A DNA stretch of 64,000 nucleotides, taken from Haemophilus parainfluenzae. Its GTDB lineage: Bacteria; Pseudomonadota; Gammaproteobacteria; Enterobacterales; Pasteurellaceae. Under the pieces are notes generated by a model. The model saw nothing but the letters and a program-made list of their open reading frames with translations, made no database searches and was not told the DNA's origin. Of the stretch, positions 17,033 through 25,584 are shown piece by piece. The DNA lies in assembly GCF_036288925.1 (NCBI RefSeq), contig NZ_CP127167.1, positions 496,001 through 560,000 of the forward strand, read 5' to 3'. A program made the position numbers and the translations under genes. The stretch's first letter is position 1; each line of letters starts with the position of its first letter.

Positions 17033-18442
17033 TCATCGTTTTTTCCGCAAATGATCCCCGTCTGTTTTGTGCAAATAGCTCAATATCCAAACTAATGCGA
17101 TCGCAAAAACAGAAGTGGTCAGAAACGTGTAACTGAAAGCATGTTGTAATGCTTCACCTTCGTTACCAATTAATTGACGGTATAACGTTAAAATAATAGA
17201 TGCTACGGCGATACCAAAACCAATACCCACTTGTTGCACAATGCTCAATACCGTCGAGCCTACACCGCCTTGTTCCTGTGATAGATCCCCGACCGTGAGT
17301 GTATTAATTGAGGTAAAAATCATCGACATACAGGCACCATACCACATCAGATTACATATAATCCATATCGTTGATGATGAGGAATCAAGCCATGACATAG
17401 AAACCGTTGAGCCAGCCATTAAAACTGACGATAAAATTAATGTCGTTTTATAACCTAGCCTATTTAAAATACGCCCAATAAAGCGTTTAAATACGACGGA
17501 CATTAGCGCAATAGGTGCAAGCAACCAGCCTGACACTTCAGCTGAATAACCAAAGGAAAGTTGGAACATTAATGGCAATAAGAATGGCACAGCCGAACCG
17601 GAAAGACGGATAAAAATATTGGCTGTAATGCCTAATCGGAATGTTCTTGTATTGAAAAGAGATAACGGCAAAATGGCACGATCATTACCCTTCGCATAAA
17701 AATAATAAGCCATCAATAATGCCATGCCAATCGCTAATGCACTGTACGTGGTTATGCGATCACTATGACTTTCACCGAGTAAATCAAGCCCGAGCGTTAA
17801 ACCCACTAAACCAAATGCAAAGAGTAAAAAGCCCGTCCAGTCTAACTTATTCGCATTACCCTTATGATTGCCCATCACTTTAGCCGCCGTCCAAAAGCCT
17901 AACATACCAATAGGAATATTGATTAAGAAAATCCAATGCCATGAGGTATGCACCACAAGCCAACCACCTAAAATCGGGCCAAGAATCGGACCAATGAGTC
18001 CTGCTGTCGCCATTAAATTCCAGGCATTAATTAATTGATTTTTCGGTACGGTTTGAATAATCGCAAGGCGAGCGACAGGCATCATAAATGCCCCGCCAAT
18101 ACCTTGGATAATTCGTGCGAGCACAAGGGTTTCAAGAGAGATTGACATCGCACAAGCTACCGAGCCGAATACAAAGGTAAAAACAGCAGAACGGAAAACA
18201 GTGAGCGTACCGAATTTCGCTGCCGCCCAAGCAGTTAAAGGAATAAATAAGGCAACGGCAAGAGAATAGGCGATAATCGCCATTTGCATTTCAAAGACAG
18301 GGGTTTGAAGATCTGTTGCAATAGTTGGTAAGGCAGTATTTAAAATAGTCGCATCCAAGCTTTGCATAAACAAAGCCATGGAGGCCACCCAAGCCAGCCC
18401 TTTATAGTGCTGACGTTCTATTACTGCGTCTTTTTCCACCAT
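17033..18442 (-). CDS. MdtD-like MFS multidrug exporter (DHA2, 14 TM)
   Basis: 469 residues with about 14 hydrophobic segments and the DHA2 signatures: LDATILNTALPTIATDL in TM1, motif-A region between TM2 and TM3, and motif C GPILGPILGGWLV in TM5. E. coli MdtD is 471 residues. It should export drugs or metabolites by proton antiport; the substrate is unknown. The ATG lies 22 bases inside the end of mobB, so the two are translationally coupled, a partnership with no obvious functional logic. Confidence 0.87.
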   Translation of the reverse strand: MVEKDAVIERQHYKGLAWVASMALFMQSLDATILNTALPTIATDLQTPVFEMQMAIIAYSLAVALFIPLTAWAAAKFGTLTVFRSAVFTFVFGSVACAMSISLETLVLARIIQGIGGAFMMPVARLAIIQTVPKNQLINAWNLMATAGLIGPILGPILGGWLVVHTSWHWIFLINIPIGMLGFWTAAKVMGNHKGNANKLDWTGFLLFAFGLVGLTLGLDLLGESHSDRITTYSALAIGMALLMAYYFYAKGNDRAILPLSLFNTRTFRLGITANIFIRLSGSAVPFLLPLMFQLSFGYSAEVSGWLLAPIALMSVVFKRFIGRILNRLGYKTTLILSSVLMAGSTVSMSWLDSSSSTIWIICNLMWYGACMSMIFTSINTLTVGDLSQEQGGVGSTVLSIVQQVGIGFGIAVASIILTLYRQLIGNEGEALQHAFSYTFLTTSVFAIALVWILSYLHKTDGDHLRKKR

Positions 18443-18930
18443 TGATAAATAAACTCAACGATCTGTTCAATGTGATTAATATCTAATAAAGTGCGGTCAG
18501 TTTCAAGAGAATAATTCGTTGCTAAAGCCAACACGTTTTCATCTAATTCCGGCAAAGGTTTTATCATCTCTTGTCGATGCAACAGAATCTTTGGAATAGG
18601 TTCTTGTTTAAAGCCTTCCACCAAAACCAAATCTGTTAAATGACGATCAAATTGTTGGCTTAAATAGGCTAATGAAACCGGCTCTTGAGGCGTTTCTGTC
18701 ATTAATGCCCAACGAGTATCACATGCCATAATAACTTGTGCAGAACCCGCCTCTTTCATTCGCCAACTATCTTTGCCCTCTTTATCCACCTGAGCGTTGT
18801 GATGGCTGTGTTTAATCACTGAAACATGTAGGCCTTTTTTAATTAATTGAGGAAGCAATTTTTCCAGCAATGTGGTTTTGCCACTACCGCTGTAACCCGT
18901 AATACCAAGAAGAGGAAGGGGATTATTCAT
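18421..18930 (-). CDS. mobB: MobB, molybdopterin-guanine dinucleotide biosynthesis adaptor
   Basis: 169 residues. The P-loop GYSGSGKTTLLEKLL is at residues 11-25 and the family motif KHSHH follows. MobB is a GTP-binding partner of MobA, which attaches GMP to molybdopterin; mobA lies far away at 59216. It is the first gene of a two-gene operon with the exporter. An uptake signal lies in its 3' part near 18488. Confidence 0.94.
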   Translation of the reverse strand: MNNPLPLLGITGYSGSGKTTLLEKLLPQLIKKGLHVSVIKHSHHNAQVDKEGKDSWRMKEAGSAQVIMACDTRWALMTETPQEPVSLAYLSQQFDRHLTDLVLVEGFKQEPIPKILLHRQEMIKPLPELDENVLALATNYSLETDRTLLDINHIEQIVEFIYQWWKKTQ

Positions 18931-18970
18931 TGTAAAAACCTTAAGAAAAATGACCGCACTTGATAAAACA

Positions 18971-18991
18971 AAACCCCGCAGGACGGGGTTT
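18971..18991. terminator. Terminator between rseB and mobB
   Basis: AAACCCCG - CAGGA - CGGGGTTT stem; on the minus strand the T run TTTTGTTTTATC follows. It ends the rpoE-rseA-rseB unit. Confidence 0.85.
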
Positions 18992-19065
18992 AGCTATCAA
19001 AATCCATTAGGTGAAGAAAGTATAGCAAGGGGAAACAAAATAGCAACTTTCTTACGTCTACTGAA

Positions 19066-20010
19066 TTATTTTAGGAATGTCACGCCTTGTACAATTTGCT
19101 TAGCCGTAGCGATTGGAAGCTGACCAATAAACGTAATTTCTTTATCACCTATTACTTTACTATAAATCGTGTAAGCGCCCTGTCTCCACGTATTTTCTTT
19201 TGCTGCAATACGATCTGCTTTATTAACATATAATGTAAAAGTAAAAAGCCCATCACTAAATAACGCATTTTCAATCACTTCTTCATTCATAGAATCTTGA
19301 TTCTGACTCACCAACTCAAATCCTTGTGGTAACCAATCAGGTTTCCAATTTATTCTAAAGGATGATTCCTGCTTACTTTCATGTAAAAACGGAGGAGTGG
19401 AAACTTTATTAAGGTAATCGGTTAAACCACGTAAACGATTATCAATATACAAGGTGACAACACGAAATTGATCTAGTAAATTTCCTTCTCTATCCAACAT
19501 ATCTGCACGTAATAATAATCCATTATCTTCATCTAAAAAAACAAGATATTGATAGCGAAAATCATCTTTAGGCACAATACGAATTGTATCGACAAATCGG
19601 CCTGCAATTCGGTCTTTTCCAAGCTTAATAAAATCATAATACTGATTGAGTTTATTAAAATCAGTACGAATAACGGCAGGAAGCGCATCAACAATATATC
19701 CACTATTAATCGTAAACGCTTGGGAGCCAGGTTGAAAATAGCTAACTAAATTATCCCGTTGGATAATTTCTTGCTGTTCCCCATCGAGAGTGACTAGCTG
19801 AGCATAGACTTTTTGCTCTTGTTTAATATGACGATAACGAAACGAATCCATATTGGTTGGCGATGTTTGTACAAAAGCAACTTCATAATTTAAATCGCTC
19901 ATAGCTTGTGACATCTTATTTAATGCCTGAAGAGAATCTTCAGCTAATACCGCAAAAGGCAATAAGCATAAGCTCAAAAGAGTCGTCAATTGAGAAGACA
20001 TTTTCTTCAT
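19066..20010 (-). CDS. rseB: RseB, periplasmic regulator of the sigma-E stress response
   Basis: 314 residues. Signal peptide of about 23 residues ending VLAED, then the large lipid-binding-fold domain and a smaller C-terminal domain (DGLFTFTLYVNKADR), matching RseB/MucB. It binds the periplasmic part of RseA and protects it from DegS cleavage until mislocalised LPS or lipoproteins displace it. The gene starts only about 17 bases after a strong terminator lying between rseA and rseB, so its expression probably depends on read-through. Confidence 0.92.
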   Translation of the reverse strand: MKKMSSQLTTLLSLCLLPFAVLAEDSLQALNKMSQAMSDLNYEVAFVQTSPTNMDSFRYRHIKQEQKVYAQLVTLDGEQQEIIQRDNLVSYFQPGSQAFTINSGYIVDALPAVIRTDFNKLNQYYDFIKLGKDRIAGRFVDTIRIVPKDDFRYQYLVFLDEDNGLLLRADMLDREGNLLDQFRVVTLYIDNRLRGLTDYLNKVSTPPFLHESKQESSFRINWKPDWLPQGFELVSQNQDSMNEEVIENALFSDGLFTFTLYVNKADRIAAKENTWRQGAYTIYSKVIGDKEITFIGQLPIATAKQIVQGVTFLK

Positions 20011-20026
20011 AAATAAACCTATCCAT

Positions 20027-20058
20027 AAAAAAATTCACCACGCCTAAGGTGGTGAATT
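20027..20058 (-). terminator. Intra-operon terminator between rseA and rseB
   Basis: On the minus strand AATTCACCAC - seven-base loop - GTGGTGAATT followed by TTTTTTT. It has all features of an intrinsic terminator yet sits inside the rpoE-rseA-rseB operon. Confidence 0.85.
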
Positions 20059-20074
20059 CAATTCATTGCAACAA

Positions 20075-20656
20075 CTATTTAGCTTGATTACTACCTACAT
20101 TTAAACTATCTGCATGAATGCGACGCTGTAATTCATAGTTTTGTAACATCGTACCAATACGGCGATTTTTTTGCTCAACCTGTTCCGAAGTCGCTACATC
20201 TTTGGTCGGAGCGTTGTAACTTACTTCTTGAACAGAATTGTTAAATGGTAAGGTTTGTAAAACTGGGTTTTCAGGTGTAACCGAGGTGCTTTTTGCATTG
20301 AATGATTGCACACCTACTACTGCCACTAAACACACACCTGCCGCCACGGCAATTTGTGTCATTGGTGCAAAGAATGCTTTTAATTTTTGCACGAATGGTA
20401 AGCTGTCAGCTTCTTCTGGTGTTGGTTGAGAAACAGTAATCTCTACGTGTTTTACTTCTTCTAATTCAATTAAGTCCGCCATTTTCGCCGTAAAATCAGC
20501 ACCTAATAACACTGGTGACTCTTTACGCATAACCGATCTTACTGTGTGATATGCCGCCCAAGATTCTTGTGAATCTTTATCCTGACAGAGTTGTTCCGTC
20601 AACTCGGCACTGACTTCTTCTCCATCCATGTAGGCTGAAAGTAACTCTTTTTGCAT
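20075..20656 (-). CDS. rseA: RseA, membrane anti-sigma-E factor
   Basis: 193 residues. N-terminal anti-sigma domain (MQKELLSAYMDGEEVSAEL, SWAAYHTVRSVMRKE) at about 1-60, one membrane segment near 90-112 (IAVAAGVCLVAVVGVQSF) and a periplasmic tail that RseB binds. It holds RpoE at the membrane and is destroyed stepwise by DegS and RseP under envelope stress. It follows rpoE by 21 bases. Confidence 0.94.
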   Translation of the reverse strand: MQKELLSAYMDGEEVSAELTEQLCQDKDSQESWAAYHTVRSVMRKESPVLLGADFTAKMADLIELEEVKHVEITVSQPTPEEADSLPFVQKLKAFFAPMTQIAVAAGVCLVAVVGVQSFNAKSTSVTPENPVLQTLPFNNSVQEVSYNAPTKDVATSEQVEQKNRRIGTMLQNYELQRRIHADSLNVGSNQAK

Positions 20657-20677
20657 TTTATAAACTCCGACTTTATT

Positions 20678-21253
20678 TTAACGTTGCATAAGCGGTTGTA
20701 TTTTGTTCTCAATCACTTCCCGAGCGCGGAAAATGCGAGAACGTACAGTGCCTACTGGGCAATCCATTATTTCTGCGATTTCTTCGTAACTTAACCCTTC
20801 AAGCTCGCGCAAGGTAATCGCAGTTCTTAAATCTTCTGGCAAACTGTGAATAGTATCAAACACCACTTTTTCTAATTCGCTAGATAACATTTCGTTTTCA
20901 GGGGTATCTACATCACGTAGATGAGTTCCCACATCGTAGCTTTCGGCATCTTCAGCCAAAATATCTTCGCTCGGTGGACGGCGCCCCTGTGCCGTTAAGT
21001 AATTCTTTGCCGTATTAACGGCAATTCGATATAGCCAAGTGTAGAATGCACTATCGCCCCGAAAGGATTCAATGGAACGATAGGCCTTAATAAAGGATTC
21101 TTGTACAACATCTGGAATGTCGTTATGAGAAATGTAGCGGGTTAAAAGTCCGGCTACTTTATTTTGATAACGAGAAACCAATAAATTAAAGGCTTTTTTA
21201 TCGCCTTGCTGCACTCTTTCTACCAAAGCCTGATCTGTTAGCTGTTCAGCCAT
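20678..21253 (-). CDS. rpoE: RpoE, ECF sigma factor for envelope stress
   Basis: 191 residues. Sigma-2 region (DIPDVVQESFIKAYRSIESF, SAFYTWLYRIAVNTAKNYL) and sigma-4 helix-turn-helix (LEGLSYEEIAEIMDCPVGTV) are intact. It directs transcription of envelope-folding genes. A canonical sigma-E promoter lies upstream, so the gene is autoregulated. The rseC gene, which closes the operon in E. coli, is elsewhere here at 63056. Confidence 0.97.
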   Translation of the reverse strand: MAEQLTDQALVERVQQGDKKAFNLLVSRYQNKVAGLLTRYISHNDIPDVVQESFIKAYRSIESFRGDSAFYTWLYRIAVNTAKNYLTAQGRRPPSEDILAEDAESYDVGTHLRDVDTPENEMLSSELEKVVFDTIHSLPEDLRTAITLRELEGLSYEEIAEIMDCPVGTVRSRIFRAREVIENKIQPLMQR

Positions 21254-21317
21254 ATATCTCCTATGCTACGTCTAACACGCCTTCATATATTCAAGACAGC
21301 AAGCTATTGTTGCTTTA

Positions 21318-21345
21318 TCAGACAGAGTTAAAATTGAAAAGTTCC
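21318..21345 (-). promoter_or_regulatory. Sigma-E promoter of rpoE-rseA-rseB
   Basis: On the minus strand GGAACTT, 16 bases, TCTGA, a full match to the sigma-E consensus. The -10 ends 65 bases before the rpoE ATG. Confidence 0.85.
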
Positions 21346-21369
21346 TTATGTATAAAAAATTTCAAAAAA

Positions 21370-21627
21370 TTAACGGACATTCGTTTTCTGCACATCTTGG
21401 ATATATTCAACCATCGCTTGCACTTCAGCATCGTCTGATTGACTGCCATTAAAAAACCACGAAAAAAGTTGTAAATCCGTGGCGGCAAGTAAACGAATAA
21501 AAATATCTTTTTTGTCGTCAGTCAGTTGGTCAAAATGCGCTTTATAAAAAGGCATGATGATTTTATCCAGCTCAAGCATACCTCGACGACAATCCCATTC
21601 AATGCGGAGTTTATTGTATTTATCCAT
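21370..21627 (-). CDS. sdhE: SdhE, FAD assembly factor
   Basis: 85 residues, Sdh5/SdhE (YgfY) family. The conserved RGMLELD stretch (residues 15-21) contains the invariant RGxxE with Gly16, needed for covalent FAD attachment to SdhA or FrdA. IRLL and DLQLFSWFFNG are further family features. It lies directly upstream of rpoE, as I recall for H. influenzae. The IS element now sits 56 bases ahead of its start and may have altered its promoter. Confidence 0.92.
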   Translation of the reverse strand: MDKYNKLRIEWDCRRGMLELDKIIMPFYKAHFDQLTDDKKDIFIRLLAATDLQLFSWFFNGSQSDDAEVQAMVEYIQDVQKTNVR

Positions 21628-21666
21628 AATTTCTCCCTAAATCATTGTAATTATACTTGATAAATG

Positions 21667-21677
21667 AAAAGTGCGGT
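21667..21677 (+). repeat. Left arm of an uptake-signal terminator split by the IS element
   Basis: AAAAGTGCGGT. Its partner ACCGCACTTTT is at 22933-22943. Without the IS they would form an 11-bp terminator stem after fruA. Confidence 0.75.
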
Positions 21678-21683
21678 TAAAAA

Positions 21684-21707
21684 TGATCTGCACCCCAAAA
21701 GTTGGAC
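21684..21707 (+). repeat. IS left terminal inverted repeat
   Basis: 24 bases beginning TGATCTGCACCCCAAAAG. It pairs with 22903-22926. Confidence 0.88.
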
Positions 21708-21740
21708 TCAACAAACCAACAATTGAGGTGCAGATTTTTT

Positions 21741-22094
21741 ATGGGTAAACACTACACAATCGAATTTAAATTACAAATTCTTCAACCTATTTTGAATGGA
21801 AAAATGAGTATTAGAGAAGCAGCTCGTTTTTACAATATTCCTTCCAACGCCCTAGTCGGGACATGGTTGAAACGGTTTGAAAAAAGTGGCATAAAGGGAC
21901 TTATTCCCCGTAAACCATCAGGACGACCGCCTATGAAACCTAAATATGCCAGAATGCCACCGCCACCCAAAACTGAAGAAGACCGTTTACGCCTGAGAAT
22001 TTTACAGCTTGAAGCGGAGGTAGCCTACCTAAAGGAGTTGAGAAGGCTCAGACTTCAGGACGAAGCCGAGCAACGGAAATTATCCAAAGGTTAA
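21741..22094 (+). CDS. IS3-family OrfA (helix-turn-helix / leucine zipper protein)
   Basis: 117 residues from the ATG at 21741 (GAGGTG upstream); a longer reading from 21702 would begin in the terminal repeat. MGKHYTIEFKLQILQPILNG and SIREAARFYNIPSNALVGTW form the HTH_28-type DNA-binding domain, followed by a coiled coil (RLRILQLEAEVAYLKELRRL). It provides DNA binding for the OrfAB transposase. Confidence 0.9.
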   Translation: MGKHYTIEFKLQILQPILNGKMSIREAARFYNIPSNALVGTWLKRFEKSGIKGLIPRKPSGRPPMKPKYARMPPPPKTEEDRLRLRILQLEAEVAYLKELRRLRLQDEAEQRKLSKG

Positions 22095-22900
22095 GAACAC
22101 GCTATCCGTTAAAATGGCTTTTAGGCTTTGCACAGTTAGCGCGTAGTACGTTTTTTGCGAAACTTCAGATTAAACCGGATAAGGATGAGGAGCTGAAAAA
22201 GGCCATTAAACGCATCAAAGCCAATCATCCTGATTATGGCTACCGACGTGTTCATGCCAGCTTGCCAGGCGTGAATCATAAAAAAGTTCAACGTTTAATG
22301 CAGACACTTGGGCTTCAAGTGCGGTCAAGAAAAAGCAAGAAATTTACCACCTATCGAGGCACGATAGGGGTAATTGCACCGAATCATCTTGAACGCGATT
22401 TTAGTGCAACGGCCCCGAAACAAAAATGGGTGACAGATATCACCGAGTTTAAGGCGAAAGATGGGAGTAAAGTCTATTTATCTCCAATTTTAGACTTATT
22501 TAACAATGAGATAGTCTCCTATAATCTCAGCTATTCCCCAAATTGGGCGCAAGTAGAGGACATGTTAATGCAAGCCGTCAAAGGATTAAATAAAGCTTGT
22601 GGTGTCATTTTACATTCAGACCAGGGATGGCAATATCAAATGGTAGCTTATCGTCGAATTTTAGCTGAACATGGCATCATTCAAAGTATGTCGAGAAAAG
22701 GGAATTGCTTAGATAACGCCGCAATGGAAAGTTTCTTTGGACGATTAAAAACAGAATGTTTTTATGGTCGGGAATTTAAAACAAAAGAAGAGATAGTTGA
22801 TGCCGTCAGGGATTATTTGGATTACTATAATCATCGACGGATTCAACTAAAATTAAAAGGACTGAGTCCGGTACAATATCGAAAACAATCCTTTAAATAA
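22013..22900 (+). CDS. IS3-family OrfB, DDE transposase domain (expressed by -1 frameshift)
   Basis: The frame opens at 22013 after a TGA and has no ATG, GTG or TTG until a TTG at 22262, which would cut off the HTH_21 region (KWLLGFAQLARSTFF, HPDYGYRRVH). It is therefore probably made as an OrfAB fusion by -1 frameshifting in the overlap 22013-22094. The catalytic triad is intact: D in WVTDITEFK, D in LHSDQGWQY, E in AAMESFFGRLKTE. I see no classical A6G slippery run in the overlap. An uptake signal lies inside it near 22318. Confidence 0.88.
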   Translation, partial: SGGSLPKGVEKAQTSGRSRATEIIQRLRTRYPLKWLLGFAQLARSTFFAKLQIKPDKDEELKKAIKRIKANHPDYGYRRVHASLPGVNHKKVQRLMQTLGLQVRSRKSKKFTTYRGTIGVIAPNHLERDFSATAPKQKWVTDITEFKAKDGSKVYLSPILDLFNNEIVSYNLSYSPNWAQVEDMLMQAVKGLNKACGVILHSDQGWQYQMVAYRRILAEHGIIQSMSRKGNCLDNAAMESFFGRLKTECFYGREFKTKEEIVDAVRDYLDYYNHRRIQLKLKGLSPVQYRKQSFK

Positions 22901-22902
22901 CA

Positions 22903-22926
22903 GTCTAACTTTTTGGGGTCAGATCA
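22903..22926 (-). repeat. IS right terminal inverted repeat
   Basis: Complement begins TGATCTGACCCCAAAAAG. It pairs with 21684-21707. Confidence 0.88.
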
Positions 22927-22932
22927 AAAATT

Positions 22933-22943
22933 ACCGCACTTTT
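22933..22943 (+). repeat. Right arm of the split uptake-signal terminator
   Basis: ACCGCACTTTT, 16 bases from the fruA stop. It is the partner of 21667-21677, from which the IS now separates it. Confidence 0.75.
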
Positions 22944-22958
22944 TAATCAACGAATCGA

Positions 22959-24635
22959 TTATTCTGTCGCCTTCGGCTTAATCACCGCATAAACCACACC
23001 GGTTAATAATGCCCCCGTTGCAATTGCACCTAGGTAGAGTAATGGTTCAGAGACAAACGGAATCACAAATAAACCACCATGTGGTGCTTGCAGAGAAATA
23101 TTCAATGCCATTGAAATCGCACCCGCAGTTGCACCACCGATCACCGAGCTAATAATCACACGCAATGGATCGGCAGCTACAAACGGTAATGCCCCTTCAG
23201 AGATAAAACATAAGCCTAAGACAAAAGAGGCTTTACCTGCATCACGTTGATTACTGGTAAATTTACTGCGAGCAATCCAAGTGGCAATCGCCATACCAAT
23301 TGGCGGCACCATACCGGCTGCCATGGCGGTTGCCATTGGTGTGTGAACTTGAGAAGCTAACATTCCCACGGAGAACGTATAAGCCGCTTTATTTACTGGA
23401 CCGCCCATATCAATACACATCATGGTACCGATAATCGCGCCTAACACCATCGCATTGACTTCCCCCATGGATTTTAACCAATCGCTTAAGGTGGTCATAA
23501 TTTGTGAAACCGGTGGGTTAATCACATAAATCATGGCGAGGCCAACAATCAAGGTACCAAAGAGCGGGAGAATTAGAATCGGTTTTAAGGAAGTTAAACT
23601 TGCCGGCAATTTAATGGTTGCATTTAATCCTTTCACCACATAACCCGCTAAGAAACCGGCGATAATCCCACCTAAAATCCCGGCGCCCGCCGTGGTGGCT
23701 AACATCCCGCCAATAAGACCTACTGCAAGCCCCGGACGGTCTGCGATAGAAAAGGCCACATAGCCGGCAAATACCGCAATCATCAAGTGGAATGCTGCGC
23801 CACCGCCAATATCCATTAAGGCTTTTGGAATACCATGAAAAATTGTTTCATCTTTGAAGGCTTCGATACCAAACATGAAGGAAATCGCAATTAATAGGCC
23901 ACCGGCAACCACCAATGGCAACATGTGCGATACACCTGTCATCAAATGTTTATAGACACCTTTTTTCTCACCACTTTCTTCAGATTTTGCAGAAGATTTT
24001 GCTGTGCCACCTTCGTAAATTTTCGCTTCTTTAAATGCCTTATCGAATTCCTGTGCCGTTTTCTTTAAAGCCAAACCCGTTGATGTACGATACATCGGTT
24101 TACCTTGGAATTTATCTAACGGCACATCAATATCGGCCGCAACAAAGACTAAATCTGCTGCAGCAACTTCTTCAGGGGTAATTTCATTACCTGCGCCCAC
24201 TTGGCCACGGGTTTCTACTTTGACCTGCCAACCTTGTTTTTTTGCATAGGTTTCAATGGCTTCAGCAGACATAAAGGTGTGTGCCACACCCGTTGGGCAA
24301 GCTGTAACCGCAACAATATTTTTGACGCCAGAAACGCCGCCAAATCCAACCGCACTTTGAGCCGGTTGAACATAGTCCACTGCTTGATTGAGTGCATTCG
24401 TCAGCGTTGCCTCAGGTGAAGCAATCGCCGTGTCTTCATTAGCTAAAAAGACTTTTTTGCCCACAAGTTCAGCAGCGTTTGGCAAACTGGATCCGAAAGC
24501 AATCACTAAATCTGCCTCTTTGGCTTGTTCAACCAGAGTATGATCGGCTTTTTTCGCTGCAACGCTCAATGCTTGGCGAAGTAAATAGGCTTTTGCCGCA
24601 CCCATTTGCGGAGATTGAGTTAAAAACAAATTCAT
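22959..24635 (-). CDS. fruA: FruA, fructose-specific PTS EIIB'BC
   Basis: 558 residues. The start is ATG 24635 with GAAGGA upstream rather than the TTG at 24650. An N-terminal degenerate EIIB' domain (about 1-95) is followed by an active EIIB (VAVTACPTGVAHTFMSAEA, phosphocysteine in ACPTG) and an EIIC membrane domain of about nine helices from residue 230. It imports fructose as fructose-1-phosphate. Four bases separate it from fruK. Its native terminator is interrupted by the IS element. Confidence 0.95.
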   Translation of the reverse strand: MNLFLTQSPQMGAAKAYLLRQALSVAAKKADHTLVEQAKEADLVIAFGSSLPNAAELVGKKVFLANEDTAIASPEATLTNALNQAVDYVQPAQSAVGFGGVSGVKNIVAVTACPTGVAHTFMSAEAIETYAKKQGWQVKVETRGQVGAGNEITPEEVAAADLVFVAADIDVPLDKFQGKPMYRTSTGLALKKTAQEFDKAFKEAKIYEGGTAKSSAKSEESGEKKGVYKHLMTGVSHMLPLVVAGGLLIAISFMFGIEAFKDETIFHGIPKALMDIGGGAAFHLMIAVFAGYVAFSIADRPGLAVGLIGGMLATTAGAGILGGIIAGFLAGYVVKGLNATIKLPASLTSLKPILILPLFGTLIVGLAMIYVINPPVSQIMTTLSDWLKSMGEVNAMVLGAIIGTMMCIDMGGPVNKAAYTFSVGMLASQVHTPMATAMAAGMVPPIGMAIATWIARSKFTSNQRDAGKASFVLGLCFISEGALPFVAADPLRVIISSVIGGATAGAISMALNISLQAPHGGLFVIPFVSEPLLYLGAIATGALLTGVVYAVIKPKATE

Positions 24636-24639
24636 TACA

Positions 24640-25581
24640 TTATCCTTCAATCACAGAAATTTTGACATTCACCAGAATTGGCTCAAGCAAGGCGATATCG
24701 CTCACACCCACATTGCTTTGTGAAACGGCAAAGGCGGAAACAGCACTTGCAAACGCTAAGGTTTCCGCTTGAGATAAGCCTTTTTCAATACCATAAATTA
24801 AGCCAGCTACCATAGAGTCACCCGCTCCTACGGTGCTCACCACATTTTCACATTTAGGTGGTTGAGCTTGAATCACAGCTTGATCACTCAGCCATAAAGA
24901 ACCGTTTTCTCCCATCGAAATAATCACATTAGCAATGCCTTCTGCTTTAAGTTTTTTGGCAGCAGCAATAATTTCATCAAGAGAATTTAATGAATGCCCA
25001 ATCCACGCTTCCAATTCGCGATGATTCGGTTTCACCAACCAAGGATACGCTTTCAAACCAGCCGTGAGCGCGGCATTACTGCTATCTAATACGACTTTCA
25101 CACCAGCTTGATGCAACTGATTAAGCCAATCTGCGAACAATTCAGGAGTGACACCACGCGGTAAACTGCCGCAAACTGCAACGATGTCAAAATTTTGGCA
25201 GTACGCTAATGAATCTGCTGTAAATTGCTGCCAAGCTTCTGGAGTGATTTGATAACCTAAGAAATTTAAATCTGTTACATCCGCTTCAGTTTCAGTAATC
25301 TTTACATTAATACGAGTTTTGCCCGCAACACGATGAAATTTGTCTTCCAATCCCTGTTTTTTAAATAAGGTTTCAAAATCACCGACGTTGTCTTCCCCTA
25401 AGAAGCCACCAACGGCCACCTCTACGCCCAAATCTTTTAATACCTTAGCGACATTGATGCCTTTGCCTGCAGGGAAAATACCGAGCGTTTCAACGGTATT
25501 CACTTCGCCGATTTCAATACGCGGCAAACGCCCAACTAAATCATAAGCAGCGTTTAAGGTAATTGTTGCTACTTTTGCCAT
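24640..25581 (-). CDS. fruK: FruK, 1-phosphofructokinase
   Basis: 313 residues, PfkB family. The N-terminal PfkB motif is GGFLGEDNVGD, and the C-terminal signature with catalytic Asp is VVSTVGAGDSMVAGLIYG. It converts fructose-1-phosphate to fructose-1,6-bisphosphate. ATG 25581 is preferred over GTG 25584; it overlaps nothing but follows the fruB stop by only three bases. Confidence 0.96.
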   Translation of the reverse strand: MAKVATITLNAAYDLVGRLPRIEIGEVNTVETLGIFPAGKGINVAKVLKDLGVEVAVGGFLGEDNVGDFETLFKKQGLEDKFHRVAGKTRINVKITETEADVTDLNFLGYQITPEAWQQFTADSLAYCQNFDIVAVCGSLPRGVTPELFADWLNQLHQAGVKVVLDSSNAALTAGLKAYPWLVKPNHRELEAWIGHSLNSLDEIIAAAKKLKAEGIANVIISMGENGSLWLSDQAVIQAQPPKCENVVSTVGAGDSMVAGLIYGIEKGLSQAETLAFASAVSAFAVSQSNVGVSDIALLEPILVNVKISVIEG

Positions 25582-25584
25582 CAC

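Larger units (their letters stand above)
21684..22926 (+). mobile_element. Complete IS3-family (IS150-like) insertion sequence, 1243 bp
   Basis: Terminal inverted repeats of about 24 bases: TGATCTGCACCCC... at 21684-21707 and its near-complement at 22903-22926 (a one-base shift and a few mismatches). It carries orfA and orfB in the 0 and -1 frames. Flanking A tracts are compatible with a 3-4 base AAA(A) target duplication but cannot be resolved in the homopolymer. It lies between sdhE and the fruBKA operon, exactly in the loop of an inverted uptake-signal pair. Confidence 0.93.

Noticed and set aside
22262..22900. Stand-alone OrfB starting at TTG 22262
   Set aside because: The frame continues upstream with a recognisable HTH_21 domain that this start would remove.
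21681..22930. Defined target-site duplication of the IS
   Set aside because: Both flanks are A tracts, so the 3-4 base duplication cannot be distinguished from chance.
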